5,343 bases of DNA, from assembly GCA_029287335.1 (NCBI GenBank), contig JARFRI010000412.1, forward strand, positions 1 through 5,343. Reading direction: 5' to 3'. This document shows, piece by piece, positions 5,122-5,343 of this stretch. The translations under genes were made by a program, and so were the position numbers. Within the stretch, counting starts at the first letter, position 1. The number at the start of each line of letters is the position of its first letter. Origin of the DNA: Phycisphaera sp. GTDB lineage: Bacteria; Planctomycetota; Phycisphaerae; Phycisphaerales; Phycisphaeraceae. A model generated the notes under the pieces. That model saw nothing but the letters and a program-made list of their open reading frames with translations, ran no database searches and was not told the DNA's origin.

Positions 5122-5343
5122 TTATTGAGTAGCCCCCATCGCAAGATGGGGGTTATTTTTGCACTGGGCGATGAAGGTGCCAATCATCGGTGGCAGTCCA
5201 GACAGCACTCGGAACGCTTCGCGCGACTCGATCGTGAAGCCATGCTCGATCAAAAGCGGCGCATAGTCATAAATCCGATGCATCGCGCAGATGTGTAGGA
5301 GCCATCCTGCAACATTGAGCGGGCGGTAGTACAGCCATCGGGC
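5122..5343 (-). CDS. 3' end of a convergent gene, probably a class I methyltransferase (partial)
   Basis: Read on the minus strand, an open frame enters from the right edge and runs 73 codons to a TAA at 5122-5124. Its start lies outside the window. The visible protein has a balanced composition: YYRPLNVAGWLLHICAM (5-21), then RIYDYAPLLIEHGF (23-36), TIESREAF (37-44), and a hydrophobic stretch LSGLPPMIGTFIAQCK (47-62). This resembles the C-terminus of class I SAM-dependent methyltransferases of the UbiE or phospholipid type, where YDY.P.LEE.GF.I is followed by a last strand ending in xARK. The catalytic SAM-binding part is not visible, so the family call is tentative. The last 11 residues (NNPHLAMGATQ) come after the expected end of the fold and are encoded by the rplI terminator region. 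The gene is convergent with rplI, with 21 bp between stops. Confidence 0.6.
   Translation of the reverse strand, partial: ARWLYYRPLNVAGWLLHICAMHRIYDYAPLLIEHGFTIESREAFRVLSGLPPMIGTFIAQCKNNPHLAMGATQ
5131..5160 (+). terminator. Intrinsic terminator of rpsF-ssb-rplI
   Basis: CCCCCATC (5133-5140) pairs perfectly with GATGGGGG (5145-5152) around a GCAA tetraloop of the stable GNRA type. A flanking G-U and A-U pair can extend the stem. TTATTTTT follows directly (5153-5160). It lies 30 bases after the rplI stop. On the opposite strand no T-run follows, so it acts in the plus direction only. It overlaps the 3' end of the convergent minus-strand gene. Confidence 0.9.

Overview
The window (5343 bp, GC-rich) looks like chromosomal housekeeping DNA from a bacterium, most likely a planctomycete and possibly of the Phycisphaerae type. 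That placement is inference. It rests on the short exported secretin-like protein with a planctomycete-style architecture, the mix of strong and absent Shine-Dalgarno (SD) sites, and alanine/glutamate-rich tails on ribosomal proteins. No rRNA, tRNA, CRISPR array, transposase or attachment site was seen.

Layout: 1-360 is a very G-rich, C-poor stretch with no convincing gene. It holds a possible G-quadruplex and a perfect 10-bp inverted repeat. 415-1650 is lipA (lipoyl synthase, radical SAM), complete in all catalytic motifs but carrying an in-frame insert of about 99 residues just before the conserved DILTIGQYLQP segment. 1651-1781 is an AT-richer gap. 1782-3266 encodes an exported secretin-family protein without the usual lip motif. 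3267-3475 is a promoter and leader region. 3476-5100 is the ribosomal/replication cluster rpsF (S6), ssb and rplI (L9), closed by a textbook terminator at 5131-5160. 5122-5343 on the minus strand is the 3' end of a convergent gene, probably a class I methyltransferase. Its last codons are written inside the rplI terminator.

How the genes work together: S6 and L9 are ribosomal proteins, and SSB coats single-stranded DNA. Grouping rpsF, ssb and rplI is ancient and common, but rpsR (S18, the binding partner of S6) normally sits between ssb and rplI and is absent here. The ssb-rplI gap instead holds a terminator-like hairpin with a T-run directly abutting the rplI ribosome-binding site. lipA and the secretin-like gene appear to be independent units.

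The best candidate for something undescribed is the LipA insert. It is histidine-rich, has coding-like third positions, contains a short GC-rich palindrome, and sits in a loop predicted to lie on the face of the barrel away from the active site. I see no evidence for a wholly new multi-gene system.
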